Of a stretch of DNA of 64,000 bases, positions 1-12,347 are shown piece by piece (position 1 is the stretch's first letter; each line of letters begins with the position of its first letter). Below the pieces are notes generated by a model. That model was not told the DNA's origin. It made no database searches and worked only from the letters and a program-made list of their open reading frames with translations. The stretch comes from Comamonas piscis (GTDB lineage Bacteria; Pseudomonadota; Gammaproteobacteria; Burkholderiales; Burkholderiaceae_C). The stretch is from contig NZ_CP058554.1 in the NCBI RefSeq assembly GCF_014109725.1, positions 2,604,001-2,668,000 on the forward strand, written 5' to 3'. A program made the position numbers and the translations under genes.

Positions 1-1
1 G

Positions 2-220
2 GCCAATGCTTACCGCGATGCACAGGCCCTCAAGGGTCTAGGCGATGCAGAGGCGGCCCGGATCTATGCCGATGCCTTTGGCAAAGACCCGCAGTTTGCA
101 CAGTTCTACCGCAGCCTGGAAGCTTACAAGTCGAGCTTCAACAAGAAGTCTGATGTGATCGTGGTGGACCCTTCAACCACCGATTTCTTCAAGGGGTATC
201 GCTCGTCGGGCAGCAAGTAA
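2..220 (+). CDS. hflC: HflC, C-terminal fragment (modulator of FtsH protease)
   Basis: This is the last 72 codons of a gene that begins outside the window, read in the frame starting at base 2 and ending in TAA. The visible protein contains the run ARIYADAFGKDPQFAQFYRS and then SLEAYKSSF, the conserved end of the SPFH/band-7 protein HflC. HflC forms a membrane-bound periplasmic complex with HflK that modulates the FtsH protease. It is followed by a strong terminator and then hisZ and purA, the usual Burkholderiales order (hfq-hflX-hflK-hflC-hisZ-purA), which supports the call. Confidence 0.9.
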   Translation, partial: ANAYRDAQALKGLGDAEAARIYADAFGKDPQFAQFYRSLEAYKSSFNKKSDVIVVDPSTTDFFKGYRSSGSK

Positions 221-240
221 CACCCGCGAGGCAAACCCTA

Positions 241-273
241 AAAGCCACTTTGCATCTGCAAAGTGGCTTTTTT
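241..273 (+). terminator. Rho-independent terminator after hflC
   Basis: A perfect 13-bp stem (AAAGCCACTTTGC, loop ATCT, GCAAAGTGGCTTT) runs into a T-run. It ends the hfl operon about 20 bases after the hflC stop. The arms carry A- and T-runs, so it could act on both strands. Confidence 0.9.
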
Positions 274-408
274 CATTCGGGTTTCTTATAGCATCGCTAG
301 GCGCCAGGCTCTGTAATGGCCGCAAAGGCGCAGTGCCGAGAGCAGGAATGCCGTTCATCGGCTGTCATCCCTGTAGAATCACGTTTTTAACAGCCTACCC
401 AATTCCCC

Positions 409-1557
409 ATGTCTGCTTGGATCCTCCCGGATCACATTGCCGATGTGCTGCCCTCCGAGGCGCGCCACATCGAAGAGCTTCGGCGTGGCCTGCTCGATAC
501 GGCTTGTGCTTACGGCTACGAACTGGTGATGCCCCCGCTGCTGGAGCATTTGGATTCGCTGCTCTCCGGCTCCGGTGAAGCACTGGACCTGCTGACCTTC
601 AAGCTGGTGGACCAGCTCTCTGGTCGCACCTTGGGCATTCGCCCTGACACCACCCAACAAGTTGCCCGCATTGATGCGCATTTGCTCAACCGCAAGGGTG
701 TCACGCGTCTGTGCTACTGCGGCCCGGTACTGCATGCCAAGCCCGACCGCCCGCACGCCACCCGTGAGCCTCTGCAGTTTGGTGCCGAAATCTATGGCCA
801 TGCAGGTGTGGAGGCCGATGTCGAGGTGATCGCGTTGGCGACGCAATCGCTGCGCGTGGCGCAGCTGCATGATTTCTCGGTCGATCTGGCCGATGTGCGC
901 ATCGTTCAGCGTCTGCTCGCAGGCTTGTTGGTGGATCTGCCGACCCTGCGCCGCGTGCATGCTGCGCTGGCGGTCAAGGATGCTTCTGAATTGGCCGTGC
1001 TGACACGCGATTTTCCGCAGGCGCAGCGCGATGGTTTGCGTGCGCTGCTCAACTTGTATGGCGATGTGGCGGTGCTAGCCGAGGCTGAAAAGGCCTTGGT
1101 GGGCATCCCGGGCGTGGCCCCCATTCTGGCGGATCTGCGCCAGTTGGCCAGCCGCATTGACAGCCCTGCCGTGACGTTTGACTTGGCCGATCTGCGTGGC
1201 TACTCGTACTACAGCGGCATGCGCTTTGCAATCTATGCGCAAGGCGTGACCGATGCGCTGGTGCGTGGCGGCCGTTACGACGAGGTTGGCGCTGCCTTTG
1301 GCCGCAGCCGCCCTGCCGTGGGCTTCAGCCTGGATATCAAACAGCTGGTGCCGGTGGTGGAGCCGCGTCCGCTGAAGGCCGCCATTCGCGCGCCCTGGGT
1401 CGACCGCCACGATATGCGCGAGGTCATCGCCCGCCTGCGCCAGACCGGTGAAACCGTAGTCTGCGCCTTGCCTGGGCATGATGATGAAGTCGACGAATTC
1501 AATTGTGACCGCGAACTGGCTGAAGTAGATGGCCAGTGGATCGTGCGCAGCATTTAA
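409..1557 (+). CDS. hisZ: ATP phosphoribosyltransferase regulatory subunit HisZ
   Basis: The 382-residue protein is a class II histidyl-tRNA-synthetase paralogue. It starts MSAWILPDHIADVLPSEA and carries the fold's motif regions, for example TFKLVDQLSGRTLGIRPDTT near residue 65 and VRGGRYDEVG near residue 286. HisZ has lost aminoacylation activity and activates the short form of HisG, the first enzyme of histidine synthesis. It is shorter than a true HisRS (about 420 residues) and lacks the anticodon-binding C-terminus. The ATG at 409 has only a weak ribosome-binding site. purA follows directly, a standard betaproteobacterial pair although the two act in different pathways. hisG is not in the window. 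Confidence 0.93.
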   Translation: MSAWILPDHIADVLPSEARHIEELRRGLLDTACAYGYELVMPPLLEHLDSLLSGSGEALDLLTFKLVDQLSGRTLGIRPDTTQQVARIDAHLLNRKGVTRLCYCGPVLHAKPDRPHATREPLQFGAEIYGHAGVEADVEVIALATQSLRVAQLHDFSVDLADVRIVQRLLAGLLVDLPTLRRVHAALAVKDASELAVLTRDFPQAQRDGLRALLNLYGDVAVLAEAEKALVGIPGVAPILADLRQLASRIDSPAVTFDLADLRGYSYYSGMRFAIYAQGVTDALVRGGRYDEVGAAFGRSRPAVGFSLDIKQLVPVVEPRPLKAAIRAPWVDRHDMREVIARLRQTGETVVCALPGHDDEVDEFNCDRELAEVDGQWIVRSI

Positions 1558-1586
1558 CCGTATTTTGTTCTTGGATGGGAAAAGAC

Positions 1587-2960
1587 ATGGCTATCTCCAA
1601 AGGTCGCAACGTTGTTGTGGTTGGCACTCAATGGGGTGACGAAGGCAAGGGTAAGTTGGTCGACTGGTTGACCGAGAGCGCGCAAGGTGTGGTGCGCTTC
1701 CAAGGCGGCCACAATGCAGGCCATACCCTGGTCATCAATGGCGTGAAGACGGCTTTGCACCTGATTCCCAGCGGCATCATGCGCCCGGGTGTCAAGTGCT
1801 TCATCGGCAACGGTGTCGTGCTGTCGGTCGGTAAGCTGTTTGAAGAAATTGAAGGCCTGGAAAAGGCCGGCGTTCAGGTGCGTGATCGCCTGCGCGTCTC
1901 TGAAGCCTGCCCGCTGATCCTGCCTTTCCACCAAGCACTGGATGTGGCCCGTGAAGCAGCCCGCGAACAAGGCGGCGTGCAAAAGATCGGTACCACCGGC
2001 AAGGGTATCGGCCCGGCCTACGAGGACAAGATCGCCCGCCGTGCGCTGCGCGTGCAAGACCTCAAGCACCCAGAGCGTTTTGCCACCAAGCTGCGCGAGC
2101 TGCTGAACCTGCACAACCACATCCTGGTCAGCGTGCTCGGTTCCGAGAAGTTTGACTTTGGCCCGCAATTGGCTCCGTACATGAAGAACGGCGAGATCCA
2201 GTTCGACGCTGTTTACAACGAAGCCATGCAGCACGCCGAGTTGATCAAGCCCATGATTGCCGATGTGTCTTCCGAGCTGAACCAGCTCCATGCCGAAGGC
2301 AGCAACCTGCTGTTCGAAGGCGCGCAAGGCTCGCTGCTGGATGTGGACCACGGTACCTACCCATACGTTACCTCGTCCAACTGTGTGGCCGGCAACGCCT
2401 CCGCTGGCGCAGGTGTCGGCCCAGGCATGCTGCACTATGTGCTGGGTATCACCAAGGCCTATTGCACCCGTGTTGGTGGCGGTCCGTTCCCGACCGAGCT
2501 GGAATGGCAAAAAGAAGGCACCCCTGGCTGGGTGATGAGCACCGTCGGTGCTGAAAAGGGCGTGACCACTGGTCGCTACCGCCGTTGCGGATGGTTTGAT
2601 GCTGCCTTGCTCAAGCGCTCTGCCCAGATCAATGGCCTGTCCGGTCTGTGCATCACCAAGTTGGATGTGCTCGACGGCATCGAAGAGCTGCAACTCTGCG
2701 TAGGCTACGAGCTGGACGGCGAACGCATCGACCTGCTGCCTCTCGGCGCAGACGACATCGAGCGCTGCAAGCCTATCTATGAGTCGATCCCCGGTTGGAC
2801 CGATACCACGGTGGGCGTGACCGAATACGACAAGCTGCCGATCAATGCGCGCCGCTACCTGGATCGCATCGCGGAAGTGACCGGTGTGCCGATCGCCGTC
2901 GTGTCGACCAGCCCTGATCGCGACCACACCATCCTGATGCACAACCCGTACCAGGCTTAA
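1587..2960 (+). CDS. purA: Adenylosuccinate synthetase PurA
   Basis: PurA joins IMP and aspartate using GTP to give adenylosuccinate, the first committed step to AMP, in the cytoplasm. The N-terminal P-loop VVVGTQWGDEGKGK and the IMP-site motifs GGHNAGHT and GTTGKGIGPAYEDK are clear, as is TRVGGGPFPTE. With the ATG at 1587 the protein is about 457 residues and starts MAISKGRNVVVV, as in relatives. In-frame starts at 1536 and 1575 would overlap or crowd the end of hisZ and are less likely. The next gene is a phosphoribosyltransferase that also acts on purines, so hisZ-purA-hpt probably form one transcript. Confidence 0.95.
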   Translation: MAISKGRNVVVVGTQWGDEGKGKLVDWLTESAQGVVRFQGGHNAGHTLVINGVKTALHLIPSGIMRPGVKCFIGNGVVLSVGKLFEEIEGLEKAGVQVRDRLRVSEACPLILPFHQALDVAREAAREQGGVQKIGTTGKGIGPAYEDKIARRALRVQDLKHPERFATKLRELLNLHNHILVSVLGSEKFDFGPQLAPYMKNGEIQFDAVYNEAMQHAELIKPMIADVSSELNQLHAEGSNLLFEGAQGSLLDVDHGTYPYVTSSNCVAGNASAGAGVGPGMLHYVLGITKAYCTRVGGGPFPTELEWQKEGTPGWVMSTVGAEKGVTTGRYRRCGWFDAALLKRSAQINGLSGLCITKLDVLDGIEELQLCVGYELDGERIDLLPLGADDIERCKPIYESIPGWTDTTVGVTEYDKLPINARRYLDRIAEVTGVPIAVVSTSPDRDHTILMHNPYQA

Positions 2961-2994
2961 GCGCTGGTAGCTATATTTTTGATTGAGGAATCCC

Positions 2995-3519
2995 ATGCTT
3001 ACTGAAGACGGCAAGCACCTGTATGTCAGCTACGACGAATACCATGGTCTGATTGAAAAACTGGCCATCAAGATTCACCAGTCCGGCTGGGAGTTCGACA
3101 CCATCCTGTGTCTGGCTCGCGGCGGTATGCGTCCTGGCGACATTCTGAGCCGTATTTTTGACAAGCCTTTGGCCATCATGTCCACCAGCTCGTACCGCGC
3201 AGAAGCCGGTACGCAGCAAGGACACCTGGATATCGCGCGCTTCATCACCACCCCCAAGGGTGAGATTGCTGGGCGCGTGCTGCTGGTCGATGACCTGGCC
3301 GACTCTGGTCACACGCTCAATGCGGTGATCAACATGCTCAAGAATAACTACGCGCCCATCACCGAGCTGCGCAGCGCGGTGATCTGGACCAAGGGTGTAT
3401 CCACCTTCACGCCCGACTATTCGGTGGACTTTTTGACGACCAATCCATGGATTCACCAGCCTTTCGAAGGCTATGACTCCATGTCTCCGGCAAAGCTGCT
3501 AGAGAAGTGGAAGGTCTGA
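2995..3519 (+). CDS. Phosphoribosyltransferase (purine salvage type, Hpt/Gpt-like)
   Basis: This 174-residue type I phosphoribosyltransferase carries the PRPP-binding loop VLLVDDLADSGHTL near residue 100 and the LCLARGGMRPGDILS segment near residue 40. It probably moves ribose-phosphate from PRPP to a purine base such as xanthine, guanine or hypoxanthine; the exact base cannot be read from the sequence. The ATG at 2995 is chosen because GAGGA lies five bases upstream. A TTG at 2983 is in frame but lies upstream of that ribosome-binding site. It follows purA by 34 bases and is the last protein gene before the rRNA operon. Confidence 0.85.
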   Translation: MLTEDGKHLYVSYDEYHGLIEKLAIKIHQSGWEFDTILCLARGGMRPGDILSRIFDKPLAIMSTSSYRAEAGTQQGHLDIARFITTPKGEIAGRVLLVDDLADSGHTLNAVINMLKNNYAPITELRSAVIWTKGVSTFTPDYSVDFLTTNPWIHQPFEGYDSMSPAKLLEKWKV

Positions 3520-3695
3520 CTTTTCGCTGCAGTTGAAAAAAATTGCAAATTTGTGAAATGCGTCGATAAACGCCTATACAATAGCGTCTATCGACAGCAC
3601 GATGCCTTGCAAAGCTGCCAGACTCGAAAGAGGGCGGTTCGCAAGGTTTGTTTTTTTGGGTGCTGACAAGGTGGCAAGCGAAGACGCTGAAAACT

Positions 3696-3727
3696 TTGTC
3701 AAACAGTTCAAAAAGCTGTGCTACAAT
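3696..3727 (+). promoter_or_regulatory. Candidate rRNA operon promoter
   Basis: TTGTCA (3696-3701) and TACAAT (3722-3727) are separated by 20 bases. The -10 is preceded by TG at 3719-3720, giving an extended -10 (TGCTACAAT), which can compensate for a long spacer. It is the best promoter-like sequence near the 16S gene, but the start site is not proven. Confidence 0.5.
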
Positions 3728-3782
3728 ACAAGGCTTCGCTGATTGCAGCGGGGTGGATCTGGAAGCTAAGGCTTGCAGGTTA

Positions 3783-3800
3783 GGTCTTTAAAAATTAACA
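3783..3800 (+). promoter_or_regulatory. boxA-like antitermination site in rRNA leader
   Basis: The sequence GGTCTTTAAAAATTAACA resembles the boxA Nus-factor recognition element (core CTTTAA). A related copy, TGTTCTTTAAAAATT, lies between tRNA-Ala and 23S at 5944-5958. Placement before 16S and again before 23S is standard for rrn operons. Confidence 0.6.
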
Positions 3801-3819
3801 GCCGATAAGCGTGGGCGTT
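3797..3819 (+). repeat. 16S rRNA processing stem, left arm
   Basis: These 23 bases are complementary to 5504-5526 on the far side of 16S with only one C-A mismatch and one G-U pair. The two arms would form the long stem that RNase III cuts to release pre-16S. Confidence 0.8.
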
Positions 3820-3946
3820 TGGTGGCGATTGCCATATGTTCTTCGGAGCAAAACAAGCGCTCACAAAAACAGTAATGAGTAAGATCTTAGGATCTTTTTT
3901 ATTCCGTCAAGTGAGTGAGTAGTCGAGAGACTTTAAATTCAAGATC

Positions 3947-5479
<1,533 letters not shown>

Positions 5480-5503
5480 CTGGAAACTTAGCAATCAAAA
5501 TTG

Positions 5504-5526
5504 AACGCCCACACTTATCGGTTGTT
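5504..5526 (+). repeat. 16S rRNA processing stem, right arm
   Basis: This is the partner of 3797-3819, lying about 25 bases after the 16S 3' end. The 23-base complementarity has two imperfect positions. Confidence 0.8.
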
Positions 5527-5593
5527 GGAACACAAGCCAAGGCTTTGTAGAGACTGTGTCTGTTAGGACGCAGCAGCTGCAAGGCGTTGGAAT

Positions 5594-5670
5594 GGGTCTG
5601 TAGCTCAGCTGGTTAGAGCACTGTGTTGATAACGCAGGGGTCGTTGGTTCGAGCCCAACTAGACCCACCA
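5594..5670 (+). tRNA. tRNA-Ile (anticodon GAT)
   Basis: The 77-base cloverleaf starts GGGTCTG and ends in an encoded CCA. The anticodon GAT is at 5628-5630 in the loop of stem CTGTG/CGCAG. The T arm GTTGGTTCGAGCCCAAC is intact. It sits in the 16S-23S spacer as usual for proteobacterial rrn operons. Confidence 0.97.
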
Positions 5671-5759
5671 TTACGGTTCCGACGGATTAGAAGTTGAGCT
5701 TATGCCGCTTTGGTTGATTAGCTAGATGCTGATTGACTAGAGCAAGCTATAGGCAATCA

Positions 5760-5835
5760 GGGGGATTAGCTCAGCTGGGAGAGCACCTGCTTTGCAAGCA
5801 GGGGGTCGTCGGTTCGATCCCGTCATCCTCCACCA
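5760..5835 (+). tRNA. tRNA-Ala (anticodon TGC)
   Basis: The 76-base cloverleaf begins GGGGGAT at 5760 and ends with an encoded CCA. The anticodon TGC is at 5793-5795. The third acceptor pair is G-U (G5762 with T5829), the identity element of alanine tRNA, and this fixes the start at 5760 rather than 5761. Confidence 0.97.
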
Positions 5836-6238
5836 ACACTTGTAATAGATAACTTATCAGATTGACCTTTAGGGTCATCAACACCAAAGCAGTTTGGAGA
5901 CAGACTGCTTTGTTGTTGAGCGATATAGATCGCACAACACGGCTGTTCTTTAAAAATTCATAGAGTCGAAAATCAGCGTTGCTGGTGGAAACTGCACATT
6001 CGTAAAGGTTTAGTGCAGACCGTGCCACCAGCAACAATTTGATTGCGTCAAAACGAATGAAACTTTGCGTGAGCAATTTTTATTCAGTAATGACGAATAT
6101 TCTACAAGCCTGCTGACTTAGCAATAGGTTGGCAAGATAGATATTCAATTTACGGCATAACGCGCGAGGTGAGAGACCTCGCAAAGCAGTTGCTTGGGTT
6201 CTTTGCTTGAGATCTAGAGATAGATGTCAAAGTTATAG
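5836..6238 (+). other. tRNA-Ala to 23S spacer
   Basis: No protein gene is seen here. The spacer holds a boxA-like element (TGTTCTTTAAAAATT, 5944-5958) and the start of the 23S processing stem. The rest is ordinary internal transcribed spacer. Confidence 0.75.

Positions 6239-6245
<7 letters not shown>
6227..6245 (+). repeat. 23S rRNA processing stem, left arm
   Basis: TCAAAGTTATAGGGTCAAG here is the exact reverse complement of 9108-9126 beyond the 23S 3' end. The 19-bp perfect stem overlaps the first and last bases of mature 23S and is the expected RNase III substrate. Confidence 0.85.
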
Positions 6246-9107
<2,862 letters not shown>

Positions 9108-9115
<8 letters not shown>

Positions 9116-9126
9116 TATAACTTTGA
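9108..9126 (+). repeat. 23S rRNA processing stem, right arm
   Basis: This perfect 19-base partner of 6227-6245 spans the 23S 3' end. Confidence 0.85.
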
Positions 9127-9370
9127 TTGGCCCCGCCTTAGATGGGGCCCATGCAAAGAAACACTGCAACTGCAGTTATGCCAAAGGCTTGAAGTGAGAA
9201 AAAGATGGACACGAGAGTGTTACAATCCCATCCTTCAAGTCGGCGCAATCAAATAAAACGCTGATAGCAACCCGCCCCAAAAGCAGGTTGCCGACTCTAT
9301 GAATTCGCTTCGAAAGCAGCAATGCCCTGATCGACCGATCAGCGCAAAGCCGCCAAGGAGCAAAAAGTTA

Positions 9371-9486
9371 TGCCTGATGACCATAGCAAGTTGGTACCAC
9401 TCCTTCCCATCCCGAACAGGACAGTGAAACGACTTCGCGCCGATGATAGTGCGGATTCCCGTGTGAAAGTAGGTCATCGTCAGGCT
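9371..9486 (+). rRNA. 5S ribosomal RNA
   Basis: The 5' TGCCTGATGACC pairs with the 3' TCGTCAGGC to close the molecule. Internal landmarks CCCATCCCGAAC, AGTGAAACG and CGCCGATGATAGTG are as in other 5S RNAs. Length is about 116 nt. Confidence 0.93.
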
Positions 9487-9498
9487 TTTATACTGATC

Positions 9499-9538
9499 AA
9501 CCCCTCTGCTCTACCGAGTAGAGGGGTTTTTCTTTTTC
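9499..9538 (+). terminator. rRNA operon terminator
   Basis: A 13-bp stem with one G-U pair (AACCCCTCTGCTC, loop TACC, GAGTAGAGGGGTT) is followed by a T-rich run. It lies just after 5S and before the pseudouridine synthase. Confidence 0.92.
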
Positions 9539-9569
9539 TTAACGCGGTGATGGGTTTGAAGGGGTTGTG

Positions 9570-10310
9570 ATGCAGTTGCAGGATATGTTGTATTCGCAGG
9601 GTTTTGGTATTCGCCGCGTGTGCTCGGGTTTGGTGCAGCAGGGTTGGGTGCAACTCTGGGATGTGCAGACAAGTACCTGGGTTTCCGAGACCGATTCCAC
9701 GGCTGACGTCGAGCCCGAAGGGCTGCGCTTCAAGGTGCAGGGTGTGGAATGGGAATACCATGCGCTGGGCTACATCTTGCTGAACAAGCCTGCGGGCACC
9801 GAGTGCTCGCAAAAGCCGTCGGCGCATCCCAGCATTTACAGTCTGCTGCCGCTGCCGCTGCGCATCCGCCCCAACAAGAATGCCATTCAGGGGCTGCAAG
9901 CCGTGGGTCGCTTGGACCAGGACACCACCGGTATGCTGCTGCTGAGCGACGACGGGCAATTCATCCACCGCATGAGCTCGCCCAAAAAGCATGTGCCCAA
10001 GCGCTATCAAGTGACAGCCAAGCACGCGGTGACGGAGCAACAGGTCGAACGTTTGTTGGCGGGCGTGGTGCTCGATGACGACCCCAAGCCTGTCAAAGCC
10101 GCCGCCTGTGTAAAGACGGGCGAGAACACCCTGGATTTGACCCTGACTGAGGGCAAGTACCACCAAGTCAAGCGCATGCTGGCTGCAGTGGGTAACCGGG
10201 TTGAGGGTCTGCACCGGGCACAGATTGGCGGTTTGGTGCTGCCCGATGATCTCCTGCCTGGCGAATGGCGTTGGCTCAAGGCTGAAGAACTCGCCTTGCT
10301 CAAACCCTGA
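9570..10310 (+). CDS. rsuA: 16S rRNA pseudouridine synthase, RsuA family
   Basis: The 246-residue protein has an N-terminal S4-like segment (LQDMLYSQGFGIRRV) and the RsuA/RluE catalytic motif GRLDQDTTGMLLLSDDG near residue 113, with Asp116 as the predicted nucleophile. Later motifs KRYQVT, LTEGKYHQVKRM and LHRAQIG also fit. RsuA makes pseudouridine 516 in 16S rRNA; assignment to that position rather than an RluB/E-type 23S site is likely but not proven. A GTG at 9567 is in frame, but the ATG at 9570 has GAAGGGG five bases upstream. The gene starts about 30 bases past the rRNA terminator. Confidence 0.85.
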   Translation: MQLQDMLYSQGFGIRRVCSGLVQQGWVQLWDVQTSTWVSETDSTADVEPEGLRFKVQGVEWEYHALGYILLNKPAGTECSQKPSAHPSIYSLLPLPLRIRPNKNAIQGLQAVGRLDQDTTGMLLLSDDGQFIHRMSSPKKHVPKRYQVTAKHAVTEQQVERLLAGVVLDDDPKPVKAAACVKTGENTLDLTLTEGKYHQVKRMLAAVGNRVEGLHRAQIGGLVLPDDLLPGEWRWLKAEELALLKP

Positions 10311-10435
10311 GCTTTTCTGAACAAGTGTGGCTTTGGCGCAAGCTGCACGATTAATTACATCACCGATAGGGCTGCGGCTGCGCTGAAATTTGTGGTGCGC
10401 GGCTACACTCGCAGCGTTACTTGTAGGAATAGCTC

Positions 10436-11410
10436 GTGAAGCCTCTCGTTTTTGCCCGTTCTCTGATCGCGGTGATGGCCTTGGCGGCCACTGCGGTGCA
10501 TGCAGCCAATCCCATTTTGGTGCTCAATTCGCTGGATGCCAGTATCAGCGTCATTGACCCTGCGACCTGGAAAGAGGTTAAGCGCATTCCTACGGGCAAG
10601 GAGCCCCACCATCTGTACCTGACGCCGGACAGCAAGTCGGTGATCGTGGCCAATGCGACGGGTGACTCGCTGACCTTTGTGGACCCGAAGACGGCCGAGG
10701 TGCAGCGGGTCATTCAGGGCATTTCCGATCCCTACCATCTGCGTTTTTCTCCTGATATGAAGTGGTTTGTGACGGCGGCTAACCGCCTCAACCACATTGA
10801 CATCTACCGCTGGGATGGGCAAGAGCCCAAGCTGGTCAAGCGCATTGCCACGTCCAAGACGCCAAGTCACCTCTGGATCGATAGCAAGAGCCAGACGATC
10901 TACTCGACCATGCAGGACAGTGACGAGCTGGTGGCTATCGACATCGCAACGCAGACCATCAAGTGGCGCACTCAGACGGGGAAAATGCCCGCCGATCTGT
11001 ATGGCAGCCCGGACGATAAACTGGTGTTTGTGGCGCTGACCGGCAGCGATGGTGTGCAAGTGTTTGATGTCAGCGGTGCCGAGCCCAAGCTGGTTAACAC
11101 CATCAAGACGGACAAGGGTGCGCATGCCTTCCGCGCGACGGGTGATGGGCGCCATCTGTTTGTCAGCAACCGGGTGGCCAATACCATCAGCAAGCTCGAC
11201 ATGGTGAGCCAGACCGTGGTGGATCGCTATCCCGGTCCTAGCGGCCCCGACTGCATGGATGTGAGCCCGGACGGCCGCTATATCTACCTCAGTTCGCGCT
11301 GGGCGGGCAAGATGAGTGTGATTGATACGGTGGAGCGCAAGGTGGTGAACCAGGTCAAGGTCGGCAAATCGCCGCATGGCATCTGGGTGCTGGACCACGC
11401 ACCGCGCTAG
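10436..11410 (+). CDS. Periplasmic YVTN/YncE-type beta-propeller protein
   Basis: The 324-residue protein has a Sec signal peptide (MKPLVFARSLIAVMALAATAVHA) and then repeated blades. Each carries patterns such as ASISVIDPATWKEVKRIPTG, DGRHLFVSNRVANTISKLD and DGRYIYLSSRWAGKMSVID, the surface-layer/YncE propeller signature. Such proteins are often periplasmic or secreted binding proteins; the ligand is unknown. The start is GTG with AGGAA about six bases upstream. Next is a secreted polysaccharide-deacetylase-like gene 38 bases downstream, so the two may be co-transcribed. Confidence 0.75.
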   Translation: MKPLVFARSLIAVMALAATAVHAANPILVLNSLDASISVIDPATWKEVKRIPTGKEPHHLYLTPDSKSVIVANATGDSLTFVDPKTAEVQRVIQGISDPYHLRFSPDMKWFVTAANRLNHIDIYRWDGQEPKLVKRIATSKTPSHLWIDSKSQTIYSTMQDSDELVAIDIATQTIKWRTQTGKMPADLYGSPDDKLVFVALTGSDGVQVFDVSGAEPKLVNTIKTDKGAHAFRATGDGRHLFVSNRVANTISKLDMVSQTVVDRYPGPSGPDCMDVSPDGRYIYLSSRWAGKMSVIDTVERKVVNQVKVGKSPHGIWVLDHAPR

Positions 11411-11448
11411 CGCATTCTTCAGTCGGTAGCAGAGGGGATCGCCACGCT

Positions 11449-12279
11449 ATGCACAGCAAGTTTTTCTGGCTTCTGGCCGCCAGTTTGGGGTGTGCTGCTG
11501 CATTTGCCCAGCCTGCTTTTTCTGCGCCTGCCGCTTCGGCACCTCCTGAGGGCAGTTGCAGCAAGCCCATCTATCTGACCTTGGACACCGGCCACATGGG
11601 TGTGGCCAACCAGATCGCCGAGGTGTTGCGTAAAACGCATGTGAAGGTGACCTTCTTTGCCGCCAACGAGCGCACCAAAGAGGGTGATGGCAGCCTGGGG
11701 GACTACTGGGCTCCTTGGTGGCATGCACGCGCAGCAGAAGGCCATGCCTTTGCGTCGCACACCTGGGACCACACATACTGGCGTGCCGATGTGAAGGGGG
11801 GTGCCGGTGCGCAGCCCCGATTCAAGGTGCAGCCTTCACAAGGCCCACAGGCCGGCAAACGCTTTGAATGGACTGCTGCACAGTATTGCGCGCAGATCCA
11901 GCAAGCTGAGGACCGTTTAGCCAAGATCACCGGGGTCAAGCCGCTGCCGCTTTTCAGGGCGCCAGGCGGTAAAACATCGCCGAGCCTGATTGCGGCCGCC
12001 AAAAGCTGTGGCTACGCGCACGTTGGCTGGTCGCCCGCAGGCTTTCTTGGGGATGAGCTGCCCAGCGAAAAATACCCCAATCAACAGCTGTTGGACAAGG
12101 CGCTTCGCGACATTCGCCCCGGCGATATCTTGCTAGCGCACCTGGGCATCTGGGACCGCAAGGACCCCTGGGCACCGGCGGTGTTGCAGCCTTTGATTGA
12201 AGGCTTGCAGGCCAAGGGTTTTTGCTTTGCCACCTTGCGTGAGCACCCGCAGTACAAAGACTGGATTCGTCAGCATTGA
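11449..12279 (+). CDS. Secreted polysaccharide deacetylase family protein with altered metal site
   Basis: The 276-residue protein has a signal peptide (cleavage near AFAQP) and a NodB-homology domain. Motif 2 is intact (HTWDH, residues 104-108), as are a motif 3 form (RAPGG, 170-174) and a motif 5 form (LLAH, His231). Motif 1, normally TFDDG, reads TLDTG at residues 44-48. The predicted catalytic base Asp46 is kept but the second Asp, a metal ligand in the family, is Thr. The family removes N-acetyl groups from sugars such as chitin or peptidoglycan using a divalent metal. Whether this one is active, and on what, is unknown. Confidence 0.75.
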   Translation: MHSKFFWLLAASLGCAAAFAQPAFSAPAASAPPEGSCSKPIYLTLDTGHMGVANQIAEVLRKTHVKVTFFAANERTKEGDGSLGDYWAPWWHARAAEGHAFASHTWDHTYWRADVKGGAGAQPRFKVQPSQGPQAGKRFEWTAAQYCAQIQQAEDRLAKITGVKPLPLFRAPGGKTSPSLIAAAKSCGYAHVGWSPAGFLGDELPSEKYPNQQLLDKALRDIRPGDILLAHLGIWDRKDPWAPAVLQPLIEGLQAKGFCFATLREHPQYKDWIRQH

Positions 12280-12347
12280 TGCCTTGGGCGAGGTGCTGAG
12301 GCACCTGGTCGCTCCTGGGTCTTCAGGCACTCCTTGTAGAAAAGACC

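Larger units (their letters stand above)
3520..3946 (+). other. rRNA operon leader region
   Basis: This gene-free stretch holds the rRNA promoter region, a boxA-like antitermination site and the left arm of the 16S processing stem, each listed separately. A second candidate -10 (TACAAT, 3577-3582) with no good -35 lies farther upstream, so there may be two tandem promoters. Confidence 0.7.

Noticed and set aside
379..960. Long minus-strand frame opposite hisZ
   Set aside because: It is a GC-rich shadow of hisZ with no ribosome-binding site or recognisable motif.
1554..3014. 486-residue minus-strand open frame opposite purA
   Set aside because: It mirrors purA codon positions and has no family features; purA is unmistakable.
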